From: an uncultured Clostridia bacterium | GTDB taxonomy: Bacteria; Bacillota; Clostridia; Christensenellales; Aristaeellaceae | Length of the DNA: 64,000 bases | Reading direction: 5' to 3' | Assembly (NCBI GenBank): GCA_947167215.1 | Contig: CAMVHE010000003.1 | Span: forward strand, 1 to 64,000 | Shown: positions 53,236 through 64,000 of the stretch, in pieces | Numbering within the stretch: the stretch's first letter is position 1 | Layout: each line of letters starts with the position of its first letter | Notes under the pieces: model-generated | What the model was told of the DNA's origin: nothing | What the model saw: the letters and a program-made list of their open reading frames with translations, nothing else | Database searches by the model: none | Position numbers and translations under genes: made by a program

Positions 53236-53385
53236 ATGAGCCATATCAAGACCCTTCCCACCAGAGATCTGTGCGAGAGTGCAAAGAATGGCGGCTGCGG
53301 TGAGTGCCAGACTTCCTGTCAGTCTGCTTGCAAGACCAGCTGCGGTATTGCCAACCAGAAATGTGAAAACAGCAAGAATGCCTGA
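53236..53385 (+). CDS. scfA: SCIFF ribosomal peptide precursor
   Basis: 49 residues, the Six-Cysteines-in-Forty-Five peptide found in nearly all Clostridia. The C-terminal block CGECQTSCQSACKTSC plus one later Cys provides the standard six; the maturase forms a thioether from Cys to a Thr. An additional Cys at position 13, before the block, makes seven. MSHIKTLPTRDL is the leader end read by the maturase. ATG at 53236 follows AAAGGAG. The maturase gene begins 73 bases later. Confidence 0.95.
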   Translation: MSHIKTLPTRDLCESAKNGGCGECQTSCQSACKTSCGIANQKCENSKNA

Positions 53386-53458
53386 TCGAACAAGTGCAAC
53401 ATGCCAAAAGAACCGCCGCCTTTTCGGGCGGCGTTATTTTTAGTAGAGGTGACGCCCC

Positions 53459-54838
53459 ATGATTCATGCTTATCGTTTAAATGGTTCCAATATTGTGCTC
53501 GATACCTGTTCGGGGTCAGTGCATCTGGTAGATGAGATGGCTTTTCAGGTAATCTCCCATTTTGGGGAGGAAGAACCCGAAGCACTTTGCAGAAGATTAT
53601 TATCAGAATTTCCGGAATGGAATCCCCAGGAGTTAACAGAATGCATTCATGAAGTTGGACAACTGAGAGATGAAGGGAAGCTATTTGCAGAGGATACCTT
53701 TGCGCCGATGGCAGGGGAGCTCAAACAACGCACGGCAGGTGTTGTTAAAGCTTTATGTCTGCATGTGGCCCATACATGCAATCTGAATTGTTCCTATTGC
53801 TTTGCCAGTCAGGGAAAGTATCACGGAGAAAGGGCAGTCATGTCTTTTGAGGTTGGAAAACAGGCACTGAATTTTCTGGTGGCTAATTCCGGAACGAGGA
53901 CTAATCTGGAGGTGGACTTCTTCGGCGGAGAGCCCCTGATGAATTTTGATGTGGTAAAGAAGCTGGTAGCTTATGCCAGAACCATTGAGCATGAGGTTCA
54001 TAAGCATTTCCGTTTCACTCTTACCACGAACGGCATGCTGATAGATGACGACGTTATTGATTTCTGCAATCGTGAAATGCATAATGTGGTGCTCAGTCTG
54101 GATGGACGGAGGAAAATCCATGACAGATTGAGGGTGGACTATGCCGGAAATGGAAGTTGGGAAAGAATTGTTCCCAAGTTTCAGAAACTGGTAAAAGCCC
54201 GCGGAGGAAAGAACTATTACATGCGGGGAACATTTACGCATGCCAATCCGGATTTTCTTGAAGATATAAAAGTGATGCTGGACCTCGGATTTAATGAACT
54301 CAGCATGGAGCCGGTAGTCTGTGCAAAGGGCGATCCCGCTGCGCTCACGGACGAGGACCTGGAGATCGTCATGAAGCAGTATGAAGAACTGGCACTGCTG
54401 ATGGAGAAACGCAGGAAGGAAGGAAGACCATTTACTTTCTATCATTACATGATAGACCTGCAGGGAGGGCCATGTATTTACAAGCGGATTTCCGGATGCG
54501 GATCCGGTACGGAATATATGGCAGTCACTCCATGGGGAGATCTCTATCCTTGCCATCAGTTTGTGGGAGAGGACTCCTTCAAGCTTGGGGATATCTGGAA
54601 CGGAGTCAGTAATACTGCAGTTTGGCAAAAGTTTGCAGACTGCAATGTGTATGCCAGAAAAGAATGCCGGACATGCTGGGCGAGACTGTATTGTTCAGGA
54701 GGATGTGCAGCGAATGCCTGGCATTCTACTGGAGCGATTGACGGTGTTTATGAAGACGGATGCAAACTGTTCCGGAAACGGATGGAGTGTGCCATCACGC
54801 TTGAGGCAAAGCGCATGCTTGATGAGGGAGAAGCATGA
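53459..54838 (+). CDS. scfB: SCIFF radical SAM thioether maturase
   Basis: 459 residues. An N-terminal peptide-recognition (RRE-like) region (residues 1-95), then the radical SAM core with Cys107, 111 and 114 (HTCNLNCSYCFA), the SAM motif GGEPL, and a C-terminal SPASM domain with many Cys (SGCGSGTEY, LYPCHQF, CRTCWARLYCSGGCAANAW, GCKLF) binding two auxiliary 4Fe-4S clusters. It makes the Cys-Thr thioether on the SCIFF peptide. Length is usual. Its last codon overlaps the decarboxylase start by four bases (ATGA). Confidence 0.95.
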   Translation: MIHAYRLNGSNIVLDTCSGSVHLVDEMAFQVISHFGEEEPEALCRRLLSEFPEWNPQELTECIHEVGQLRDEGKLFAEDTFAPMAGELKQRTAGVVKALCLHVAHTCNLNCSYCFASQGKYHGERAVMSFEVGKQALNFLVANSGTRTNLEVDFFGGEPLMNFDVVKKLVAYARTIEHEVHKHFRFTLTTNGMLIDDDVIDFCNREMHNVVLSLDGRRKIHDRLRVDYAGNGSWERIVPKFQKLVKARGGKNYYMRGTFTHANPDFLEDIKVMLDLGFNELSMEPVVCAKGDPAALTDEDLEIVMKQYEELALLMEKRRKEGRPFTFYHYMIDLQGGPCIYKRISGCGSGTEYMAVTPWGDLYPCHQFVGEDSFKLGDIWNGVSNTAVWQKFADCNVYARKECRTCWARLYCSGGCAANAWHSTGAIDGVYEDGCKLFRKRMECAITLEAKRMLDEGEA

Positions 54839-56661
54839 ACACACCAATCTGTGATTTTGTGGAATCGTATTGCAAACAGAATGCGATGCGTCTCCACATG
54901 CCGGGGCATAAAGGTACGGGAAAAACAGAAGCGGGGGACATTACGGAGATTCCAGGAGCAGACAGCTTATATGAGGCAAACGGGATAATACGGGAGAGTG
55001 AGAGGAATGCGTCATTCCTCTTTGGCAGCCGTTATACGGCTTACTCCTGTGAGGGTTCATCCCTGGCCATTCGTGCGATGCTCTTTCTGGCATTGCAGTC
55101 CGCGCAGCGCAAGGGAGAGCTGCCGGTGATTTGGGCAGGACGCAACGCACACAGGACGTTCGTATCGACGGCGGCACTGCTGAGCCTGAAGGTGGAATGG
55201 CTGCCATCGGACAGCCTCCTTTCGTGCCCCGTTAATCCGGAGGAACTGGAAAAAATGATCGTAGATTCCATTACTCCGCCAACAGCAGTATACGTTACCT
55301 CCCCTGATTATCTGGGAGGCATGCTGGATATTCAAAGCCTGGCCGGAGTATGCCACGCCCACGGTATAATGCTTCTGGTGGACAATGCGCATGGTGCATA
55401 TCTGCATTTTGTGCAGGAAAAGCTGCATCCTTTGGATCAGGGTGCAGACCTCTGCTGTGATTCTGCACATAAGACGCTGCCAGTATTGACCGGCGGTGCA
55501 TATCTGCATGTAGGACAAGCAGCTCCGAGGGGGATGGAAGAAGATGTGAAGCGGGCCATGGCACTGTTCGGATCCACCAGTCCCAGCTATCTGATTCTTC
55601 AATCTTTGGACAAGGCGAATGCCTACCTGGCAGGACAGGGAGTACAGGAAATCTGCAAATTCTGTCTCGATCTGGCAAAACTTAAAAGTCGTCTTCAGGA
55701 AAAAGGCGTACAGTTCTATGGTCAGGAACCCATGAAACTGACTATTGATGCCAGAGCGATAGGGTATACTGGGCAGAAGCTTTCTGAAAGACTGGCAGAG
55801 GAAGGCATCATTTGTGAATTCGCTGATCCAGACTGGACAGTCCTGATGTTTTCCCCTGCCAACGGAGTACAATCACTTGAATCGTTTGAATCGGCCATGG
55901 AAAGGATTCCAAAGCAGGAGCCATTGAAGTCAGAGACGCCTTGCATCACAAGAAGAATAAAACGCATGAGTATCCGGGAAGCACAGTTTGCTAGGCAGGA
56001 AATCATTCCCAGTCGGGAAAGCGTCGGTCGTGTGTTAGGTGCGGTGACTGTGTCCTGCCCGCCAGCGGTGCCGATTCTGGTATCCGGGGAAGAAATCACG
56101 GAAGAAGCAGTGCGGTGCTTTCAGTACTATGGTTTAGAAAGTGTTTCCGTGGTGGCGGAAAGCCGGGATTTTCTGCCGAGCATTACCCTACGGCAGGTAA
56201 GGAAGGAAGACCGGAAGCTACTGTATGCGCTCAATCAGAAGTACCTGTATGAGATGACACGCTATTATGACGACCCCTTCGATGGAAACGGCAATCTTTC
56301 ATATGGTTGTTTTGACAGTTATTTTACAGATCCTTCCCGCTGTGCCTTTTTCCTTTTGCATGAGGAGGAGTTGGTGGGCTTTGCCATGATAAACCGATGC
56401 TCTATGCTCGGTCAAAGCACGGACCATGTCCTGGCAGAATTTACGGTTTTTCCGGCATACCGCAGAAAGCACTACGCATTGAGTTCCGCTCAGAAACTGT
56501 TTGATCAGTTCCCCGGCAGCTGGGAAATTAAGTTCCATGAACGTAACATAGCTGCTTCCCATCTCTGGCAGGAGGTAACGTCCAAATATCATCCCTGCCA
56601 TGTTCGCTTTGCGGAAGAGGAGACAGTTCTGCTTTTTTCCACAGAAAAAGAAAACGGCTGA
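54835..56661 (+). CDS. PLP-dependent Orn/Lys/Arg decarboxylase-like protein fused to a GNAT domain
   Basis: 608 residues. Residues 1-370 form the PLP fold-type I core of short (YaaO-like) Orn/Lys/Arg decarboxylases: LHMPGHKG near the start, LLVDNAHGAY with the PLP Asp, DSAHKTLP with the PLP Lys213, then a decarboxylase C-terminal domain (about 371-445, with GRVLGAVTVSCPPAVPILVSGEEI). From about 450 to 608 a GNAT acetyltransferase-like domain follows (ITLRQVRKEDRKLLYALN ... LAEFTVFPAYRRKHYALSSAQKLF). It is translationally coupled to the SCIFF maturase. Likely makes and perhaps acetylates a polyamine-type product; both halves look intact. Fusion inferred from continuous reading frame. Confidence 0.8.
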   Translation: MNTPICDFVESYCKQNAMRLHMPGHKGTGKTEAGDITEIPGADSLYEANGIIRESERNASFLFGSRYTAYSCEGSSLAIRAMLFLALQSAQRKGELPVIWAGRNAHRTFVSTAALLSLKVEWLPSDSLLSCPVNPEELEKMIVDSITPPTAVYVTSPDYLGGMLDIQSLAGVCHAHGIMLLVDNAHGAYLHFVQEKLHPLDQGADLCCDSAHKTLPVLTGGAYLHVGQAAPRGMEEDVKRAMALFGSTSPSYLILQSLDKANAYLAGQGVQEICKFCLDLAKLKSRLQEKGVQFYGQEPMKLTIDARAIGYTGQKLSERLAEEGIICEFADPDWTVLMFSPANGVQSLESFESAMERIPKQEPLKSETPCITRRIKRMSIREAQFARQEIIPSRESVGRVLGAVTVSCPPAVPILVSGEEITEEAVRCFQYYGLESVSVVAESRDFLPSITLRQVRKEDRKLLYALNQKYLYEMTRYYDDPFDGNGNLSYGCFDSYFTDPSRCAFFLLHEEELVGFAMINRCSMLGQSTDHVLAEFTVFPAYRRKHYALSSAQKLFDQFPGSWEIKFHERNIAASHLWQEVTSKYHPCHVRFAEEETVLLFSTEKENG

Positions 56662-56718
56662 AAATTGAGTTCCAAAGATATGGAACTGTGTGGCAGAAAC
56701 ATATTGGACGACATGGAA

Positions 56719-56757
56719 AGAAAGCCTGTACCCACAAAGGTACAGGCTTTCTGTTTT
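56719..56757 (+). terminator. Terminator of the SCIFF operon
   Basis: AGAAAGCCTGTACC / GGTACAGGCTTTCT (14 bp) around CACAAA, then GTTTT. Also usable from the minus side. Confidence 0.82.
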
Positions 56758-56943
56758 GAAAAAGGAAAGGAAAAGGAGCAGCGCAGGCACAGCCGGGCGG
56801 GGGAAAAGGAAGAAGATGATCTATGAACGGGATGATCGTGATGTTTACTCTTTTTCTGTTATTCTGTCAGTGCAATGCTTTACGATAAGGAAAGCATTTT
56901 CCTGAGAAAGGTGGAAAAGCAGAAGTAGACGAATTCCTGATTA

Positions 56944-58275
56944 TTATATCTGAAGAATGAAGCGGTGATACCGTGTGAAGGAAGGTTTCTGTTCTGTGGT
57001 AACCGCTGCGATGACATGAATTGTTTCTCCTGTTTTCCCACCCGAGAAGTCCAGATTGCCATCCGCATCAACAGTACATTTTCCGGAAAAGGTACCTGCT
57101 TCCGGATAGATAAAGTACCAGGTTATGCAGTTTTCGGCATAAGCTGTTACTCTATTTCCCTGCTGTGCTGTTTTTATTACAGGGGGATGAGAGACATCCT
57201 GATATTGATTGGTGGCCGTCCACTGCATCCGTGCAGCAAATTCGTTTTGAAAATCTTCCCGCCATCTTCAGATGGTTGCCTGCGGACTTGTATGCTGCAT
57301 GTTATCAGAGCCGGTTACAGTGTCAGAGGCATTGGTGTAGATGGGATGCCATTCTGTCACTCCGAATTCTTTGTACAAAGGCTTGCGAAGAATAAAGCGC
57401 CCTCCCCAGCCACCATATTCTGGATGCTCGGGCTCATTCAGTCCATTCGGAATAATCCACAGGAAGGAAGGAGTATCCCCCTCGACAATATACTGGGGGG
57501 AAGGGATATAGCCTGCCGAAAGAACTGACATCCTGGAGATTCTGCTTAATCCAGGCATTGTCAATCAGACGCGGATCCCCACCGTGAAATCCGAGGGTTT
57601 TTCTTTTCCCGTCTTCGCTTCCATGTTTTGCGAGATCCGAAGAGATGCCTGGCCAGGTTGCCTTCCAATAGGAATAATTACCAAACCAGGAACCTCTTGT
57701 CGGAGAAACGATCCAGAAAAGCCGATCACCATAATGCCTTCGGAGCCACCTTGAAGCATGATCCTGGTCAGAAATTCCATAAATGCGCAGCTTCCGGAGC
57801 ACAGAAGAAAGCACATCAGGATTTGTACGGTCAATTTGCCAGATTGCCTGCGCCAGAGTATTTGCTCCGCCCCATAGCCCGATATGCAAAGGGCGTTCAT
57901 CTTCGCTCAGCATGCGACGCATTAACAGCTGAACCCCTGCATTATCCATATATCGTGCTGCGTTAAAGCCAATGCCGGGAGCAAAGCCATATGCATCAAT
58001 ACCGGAGCAGGTGAGGGCATGAAGCTGTTCCGCGTCCGGATACCCAGGAGCATGAATGCGAAGATTCGAAAGAACATCCCTATAGGCATCAATCAGACGA
58101 TGAATAATTTTTTCCCGTTCTGCCGTATTTTTTTGACAAAACAGGAAGTACAGCAGATAAGACCCTTCCAGATCTATTTCGTTGAGTACAACAGAAGGCA
58201 AATCATAGACTGTATGTCGTCTACTTCAAAACCGACAAAAATATCGGTTAAAACAATATAACGTGGCTTTAGCAT
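56944..58275 (-). pseudogene. Decayed DUF1593 (nucleoside-hydrolase-like) protein gene
   Basis: Pieces of a single DUF1593 protein are spread over shifting frames. The opening MLKPRYIVLTDI..DDIQSM (58275) ends at a frame shift near 58183; the main part, with NEIDLEG, NLRIHAPGYPD, GLWGGANTLAQAIW, ISDQDHASRW and GFHGGDPRLIDNAW, reads 58201-57490; another shift at a C run (57495-57500) joins EGDTPSFLWIIPNGL and GGWGGRF; then a TGA at 57268-57270 interrupts just before RWREDFQNEFAARM, which carries on in the same frame to 56944. At 58128-58165 a further insertion and deletion pair disturb the GLI segment. The reconstructed protein of about 440 residues has the normal family length. Follows lacZ. 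Confidence 0.8.
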
Positions 58276-58311
58276 AGAATACCTCCGGTACGCAAGGAAG
58301 GATAAAAATGT

Positions 58312-58370
58312 CGCAGCTTCTCCCGGAAAAATAATGGAAGCTGTAATAGGACTTTCCGGGAGAAACTGCG
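58312..58370. terminator. Imperfect hairpin between lacZ and the DUF1593 remnant
   Basis: CGCAGCTTCTCCCGGAAA (58312-58329) and TTTCCGGGAGAAACTGCG (58353-58370) pair with one mismatch over 18 bases around a 23-nt loop; plus-side tail TCGGGTTTTT, minus-side tail ACATTTTTA. Probably terminator or attenuator between the two minus-strand genes. Confidence 0.5.
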
Positions 58371-58432
58371 TCGGGTTTTTAGGATGAAGCAGATTATCCA
58401 TTCACAAGGGATAATCGTGGATTATACGCGGC

Positions 58433-61423
<2,991 letters not shown>

Positions 61424-61431
61424 TCAGAAGA

Positions 61432-61460
61432 AGCATAACACAAGGAACAATATAATGCAA
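61432..61460 (-). promoter_or_regulatory. Promoter of lacZ
   Basis: On the minus strand TTGCAT (61455-61460), 17 bases, TATGCT (61432-61437), about 35 bases before the start codon. Confidence 0.65.
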
Positions 61461-61523
61461 AGCTATTTTGCATTCAGAGACTGGAGTTTTATGGGGAACA
61501 AGGCAGAACCGGTAAAGGAAAAA

Positions 61524-61544
61524 GCGCCCGGCAACGCCGGACGC
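61524..61544 (-). terminator. Terminator of the fourth ABC operon
   Basis: GCGTCCGGC / GCCGGGCGC arms with a 3-nt loop (one G-T pair); minus strand followed by TTTTT. Ends the operon ten bases after the last permease gene. Confidence 0.8.
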
Positions 61545-61553
61545 ATAAAATTG

Positions 61554-62429
61554 CTAGCCCTTGACAGCACCTGCGGTTATGCCGGAAATGATGTGTTTCT
61601 GGCCGGCCAGGTAAAAGATGAGAACAGGTATCAGGGAAAGCGTGATCAGAGCCATGGTTGCACCCAGGTCTACGTGACCATACGAACCCTGCAGATACTG
61701 GATGTGGATAGGGATCGTCTTATATTTTGTGATATCCAGCACCAGATAGGGCAGGAGATAGTCATTCCAGACCCACATAAGCTCCAGAACGCCCACCGAG
61801 ATGATCGTCGGTTTCATCATGGGGAAAACCACTTTAAAGAAGGTCTGTACCGGAGTACAGCCGTCCATAACAGCAGCTTCTTCGATTTCCAGAGGAATTG
61901 ATTTGACGAAACCGCTGAACATGAAAACCGCAAGACCAGCACCGAAACCCAGGTAAACAATGGGAATAGTCCATGGAATGTCCAGATGCAGATTCCGGGC
62001 AGTCGCTGCAAGCGTGTACATGACCATCTGGAAAGGGACAACCATGGAGAAAATGCAGAGATAGTAAACAAGCTTGCTGAATCCATCGTTTACCCGGGAA
62101 ATATACCAGGCTGCCATGGAGGTGCACAGAAGAATCAGGAGCACCGAAGCAGCGGTAATATAAACACTGTAACCTGCGGAAAGGTAGAAAGGATACTCAC
62201 CGAAAGTAATACCATGGGTGTAATTGTAAAAGCCAACGAAGGTTTCACTGTTGGGCAGATTGAATGTGGTTGGCGGGTTGATGGAGGTATTTGTTTTGAA
62301 GGAATTGAACAGTACAATAATGATAGGAAGAATCCAGACTACCGAAATGATTGCAAAGATGACGGTCAACAGATTCTGACCGCGAGTCTGTTTTTCACTC
62401 ATAGAGAGAGCTTTTTGTTTCTCACTCAT
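61554..62429 (-). CDS. Sugar ABC permease, MalG type
   Basis: 291 residues, a charged N-terminus (SEKQKALSMSEKQTRGQN) and six membrane segments. EAA loop IEEAAVMDGCTPVQTFFKVVFP, C-terminus ISGITAGAVKG. Second membrane subunit of the right-edge importer. ATG overlaps the upstream permease stop by one base (TAATG), so it is coupled to it. Adjacent lacZ suggests a beta-galactoside substrate, as inference only. Confidence 0.9.
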   Translation of the reverse strand: MSEKQKALSMSEKQTRGQNLLTVIFAIISVVWILPIIIVLFNSFKTNTSINPPTTFNLPNSETFVGFYNYTHGITFGEYPFYLSAGYSVYITAASVLLILLCTSMAAWYISRVNDGFSKLVYYLCIFSMVVPFQMVMYTLAATARNLHLDIPWTIPIVYLGFGAGLAVFMFSGFVKSIPLEIEEAAVMDGCTPVQTFFKVVFPMMKPTIISVGVLELMWVWNDYLLPYLVLDITKYKTIPIHIQYLQGSYGHVDLGATMALITLSLIPVLIFYLAGQKHIISGITAGAVKG

Positions 62430-63319
62430 TATGCCTGCACCTCCTTGCTATGGGTAGCTCTCAGCTGGATGATGGAAATGGCGGCTACCAGAATGAAGAA
62501 AATGACAGCTTTTGCCTGAGCTACGCCACGCTGGTTGGCAGTGGAAAAGCCGTTGGCAATATTGAGTGCAAGCATTTCAGTCATTGCAACCCCACGCTTG
62601 ACGGGAGCACCATTGGTCAATACCAGGTTCTGGTCGTACAGCTTGAAGGAGTTGGTCAGCGTAAGAAATGTGCAGATGGTAATGGAGGGCATAACGGTTG
62701 GAATAGTTACATGAATAAGGGACTGCCATCCGTTGGCACCATCGATCTTGGCAGCCTCAAGAACATCGTCAGGTACGGATTGCAGGCCTGCAATATAGAT
62801 GATCATCATATAGCCGACCTGCTGCCAGCACAGGACGATTATGAGTGCCCAGTAACCATAATCTGCAACGGTCTTGATGCTCATGGGAAAAACGGCGTCA
62901 AAGATCATTGACCAGATATAGCCCAGCACGATGCCGCCGATGAGGTTCGGAATGAAAAATACGCCGCGGTAGATGTTCGTACCCTTGATGCCCCGAGTGA
63001 GCGCATAAGCTACAGAAAAGGCAAGGACATTGATGAGCAGAAGGGAGACGATAGCAACGCGTACCGTATAGAAGAAGGCATGCCGGAAACCGGCATCATT
63101 GAGTGCTTTAATGTAGTTGGCAAATCCTACAGGTGTCACATGACTGATGGTGGTAAAGGAACAGAAGGAAAGGGCAAATCCCTGCACAAATGGCCATAAG
63201 AACCCGATGCAGAAGCAAAGAAAGGTTGGAAGCAGGAAAATATAAAACTGCCGCTGGATGGGGCGACGGATCAGGGAAGACTGAAACGTTCCGGCAGAGG
63301 GTTTAAGCTTCTTTTTCAA
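62429..63319 (-). CDS. Sugar ABC permease, MalF/UgpA type
   Basis: About 296 residues with six membrane segments; EAA loop VLEAAKIDGANGWQSLIHVTIP, and VFFIPNLIGGIVLGYIW typical of the subgroup. The start is unsure: a TTG at 63319 sits eight bases after GGGGTG, while a GTG at 63328 lies within that ribosome-site-like sequence and no ATG fits. Pairs with the following MalG-type subunit. Confidence 0.85.
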   Translation of the reverse strand: MKKKLKPSAGTFQSSLIRRPIQRQFYIFLLPTFLCFCIGFLWPFVQGFALSFCSFTTISHVTPVGFANYIKALNDAGFRHAFFYTVRVAIVSLLLINVLAFSVAYALTRGIKGTNIYRGVFFIPNLIGGIVLGYIWSMIFDAVFPMSIKTVADYGYWALIIVLCWQQVGYMMIIYIAGLQSVPDDVLEAAKIDGANGWQSLIHVTIPTVMPSITICTFLTLTNSFKLYDQNLVLTNGAPVKRGVAMTEMLALNIANGFSTANQRGVAQAKAVIFFILVAAISIIQLRATHSKEVQA

Positions 63320-63344
63320 ACAACACACCCCGTTTCATTCATAT

Positions 63345-63373
63345 AAAAAGGAGGAGGGGCAATGCCCTCCCCC
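63345..63373 (-). terminator. Intercistronic hairpin after the binding-protein gene
   Basis: On the minus strand GGGGGAGGGC and GCCCCTCCTCC form a stem with one bulge around ATT, followed by TTTTT. Same position as the hairpins in the three other ABC operons. Confidence 0.65.
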
Positions 63374-63395
63374 TTTTGCCTTATAGGTGATGAGA

Positions 63396-64000
63396 TCAGT
63401 TGTTCTCCAACTGATACTGGGTAGCCCAACCTTCAACGAATTCGTACACAACGTCATCCCACTCGCCAACACCGGCTGAATACTGTGTCAGAGCGGAAAC
63501 GACACCGGCACGCCAGTTGTCGACGTTCGGAGTATAGTTGAATGCCCAGGTTACAACATAATTGCCATTCGCAATGTAATTGTTGGCATCGTTGAAGAAG
63601 ACGTTTTCTGACGGGGCGGCGGACTTGAAAGGAATCGGGCCAAACTGTTCGGCCATCATCTTGGTGCCCTCTTCGCTGGTAACAACCCATTTAAGGAAAG
63701 CCAGCGTTGCGGCCTGATCTTCTTCAGAAGCATTGCTGTTAACTGCCCAGCAGTTCTCTGTGCCGGCGCACAGGCCAGCTTTATCTTCGCCTTCAACACC
63801 GCAATAGATCGGGATCATAGCGAGGTTGGCAGGATCCATACCGAAGGTAGTGGTCAGGTTTGCATATTCCCAGGTGCCGTTCTGATAGAACACAGCCTTT
63901 CCTTCGCCAAATTCTGCTTCAGCCTGGTCACCGGTTGCAGTGGAAAGCTTGGTAGGATCTGCGGAGGAATCCGTGATGTAGAGGTCCCAGATATTCTTGT
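63396..64000 (-). CDS. Extracellular sugar-binding protein, partial (runs off the right edge)
   Basis: C-terminal 201 residues of a family 1 solute-binding protein; the N-terminus with signal peptide lies beyond base 64000. The visible part reads KAVFYQNGTWEYANLTTTFG, then FLKWVVTSEEGTKMMAEQFGPIPF and WAFNYTPNVDNWRAGVVSAL, typical of sugar-binding proteins. It is the first gene of the fourth importer operon. Confidence 0.92.
   Translation of the reverse strand, partial: KNIWDLYITDSSADPTKLSTATGDQAEAEFGEGKAVFYQNGTWEYANLTTTFGMDPANLAMIPIYCGVEGEDKAGLCAGTENCWAVNSNASEEDQAATLAFLKWVVTSEEGTKMMAEQFGPIPFKSAAPSENVFFNDANNYIANGNYVVTWAFNYTPNVDNWRAGVVSALTQYSAGVGEWDDVVYEFVEGWATQYQLENN

Noticed and set aside
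57268..57270. TGA in the DUF1593 gene as a selenocysteine or programmed readthrough codon
   Set aside because: The family has Trp there, and the same gene has several other frame breaks, so decay or error is simpler. No SECIS-like element was seen.
58312..58370. The 18-bp imperfect inverted repeat as an insertion-sequence end
   Set aside because: No transposase or target duplication nearby; position between two genes suits a terminator or attenuator better.

Overview
The window looks like a chromosome segment from an anaerobic Clostridia-type Firmicute, probably a gut or rumen carbohydrate fermenter. Reasons: a SCIFF peptide with its radical SAM maturase, the DarA (c-di-AMP receptor)-HolB-RicT trio, a DivIC-like divisome protein, strong AGGAGG ribosome sites, TTGACA-17-TATAAT promoters, two initiator/elongator Met tRNAs and four sugar ABC importers of the CUT1 type. 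The exact taxon is inference; no rRNA is present.

Layout. 1-1657: an acyltransferase-3 membrane protein. 2271-13154: a LacI-controlled sugar cluster. On the minus strand an ABC importer (binding protein, two permeases) is followed by a class II ketose-bisphosphate aldolase, a TSUP exporter, an AgaS-like SIS isomerase/deaminase and a NagA-like deacetylase. A separate L-fucose-isomerase-like gene is divergent from lacI and a phosphofructokinase-family kinase. Matching 18-bp operators sit on both promoter regions. 13446-15919: MATE exporter and LysR regulator. 16062-20019: a translationally coupled DUF89/MBOAT/SGNH trio, probably surface O-acylation. 20156-26666: GH13 amylase plus a complete maltodextrin-type ABC importer with its ATPase. 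26820-29758: a DMT exporter, a secreted unknown and a fuculose-type aldolase. 29865-32551: DarA, HolB, RicT and a 2[4Fe-4S] ferredoxin. 32671-36385: CapA-like, DmpA-like, DivIC-like and Ppx/GppA proteins, then two Met tRNAs.

36871-40322 is a lipoprotein-type ABC importer on the minus strand, followed on the plus strand by a GNAT, a GH3 beta-N-acetylhexosaminidase and an unusual repeat-VanZ fusion. 44228-45394 is a secreted SH3/peptidoglycan-binding protein. 45668-48399 holds UPF0178, O-acetylhomoserine sulfhydrylase and homoserine acetyltransferase (methionine synthesis). 48596-52155: a secreted beta-rich unknown, a second DMT transporter and an FUSC/aromatic acid exporter. 52846-53037 is a short transposase remnant. 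53236-56661 is the SCIFF operon: precursor, radical SAM maturase, and a PLP decarboxylase fused to a GNAT domain. 56944-58275 is a decayed DUF1593 gene behind a GH2 beta-galactosidase (58433-61396), and the fourth ABC importer runs off the right edge.

The most interesting items are the LacI cluster (amino-sugar enzymes joined to a TSUP exporter with no visible sugar kinase or PTS), its face-overlapping divergent promoters, the SCIFF operon with its structured leader and decarboxylase-acetyltransferase fusion, the DUF89-MBOAT-SGNH coupling, and the repeat-VanZ protein. All four ABC importers also carry a hairpin exactly between the binding-protein gene and the first permease gene. Functional assignments rest on motifs recognised by eye; no database search was possible.
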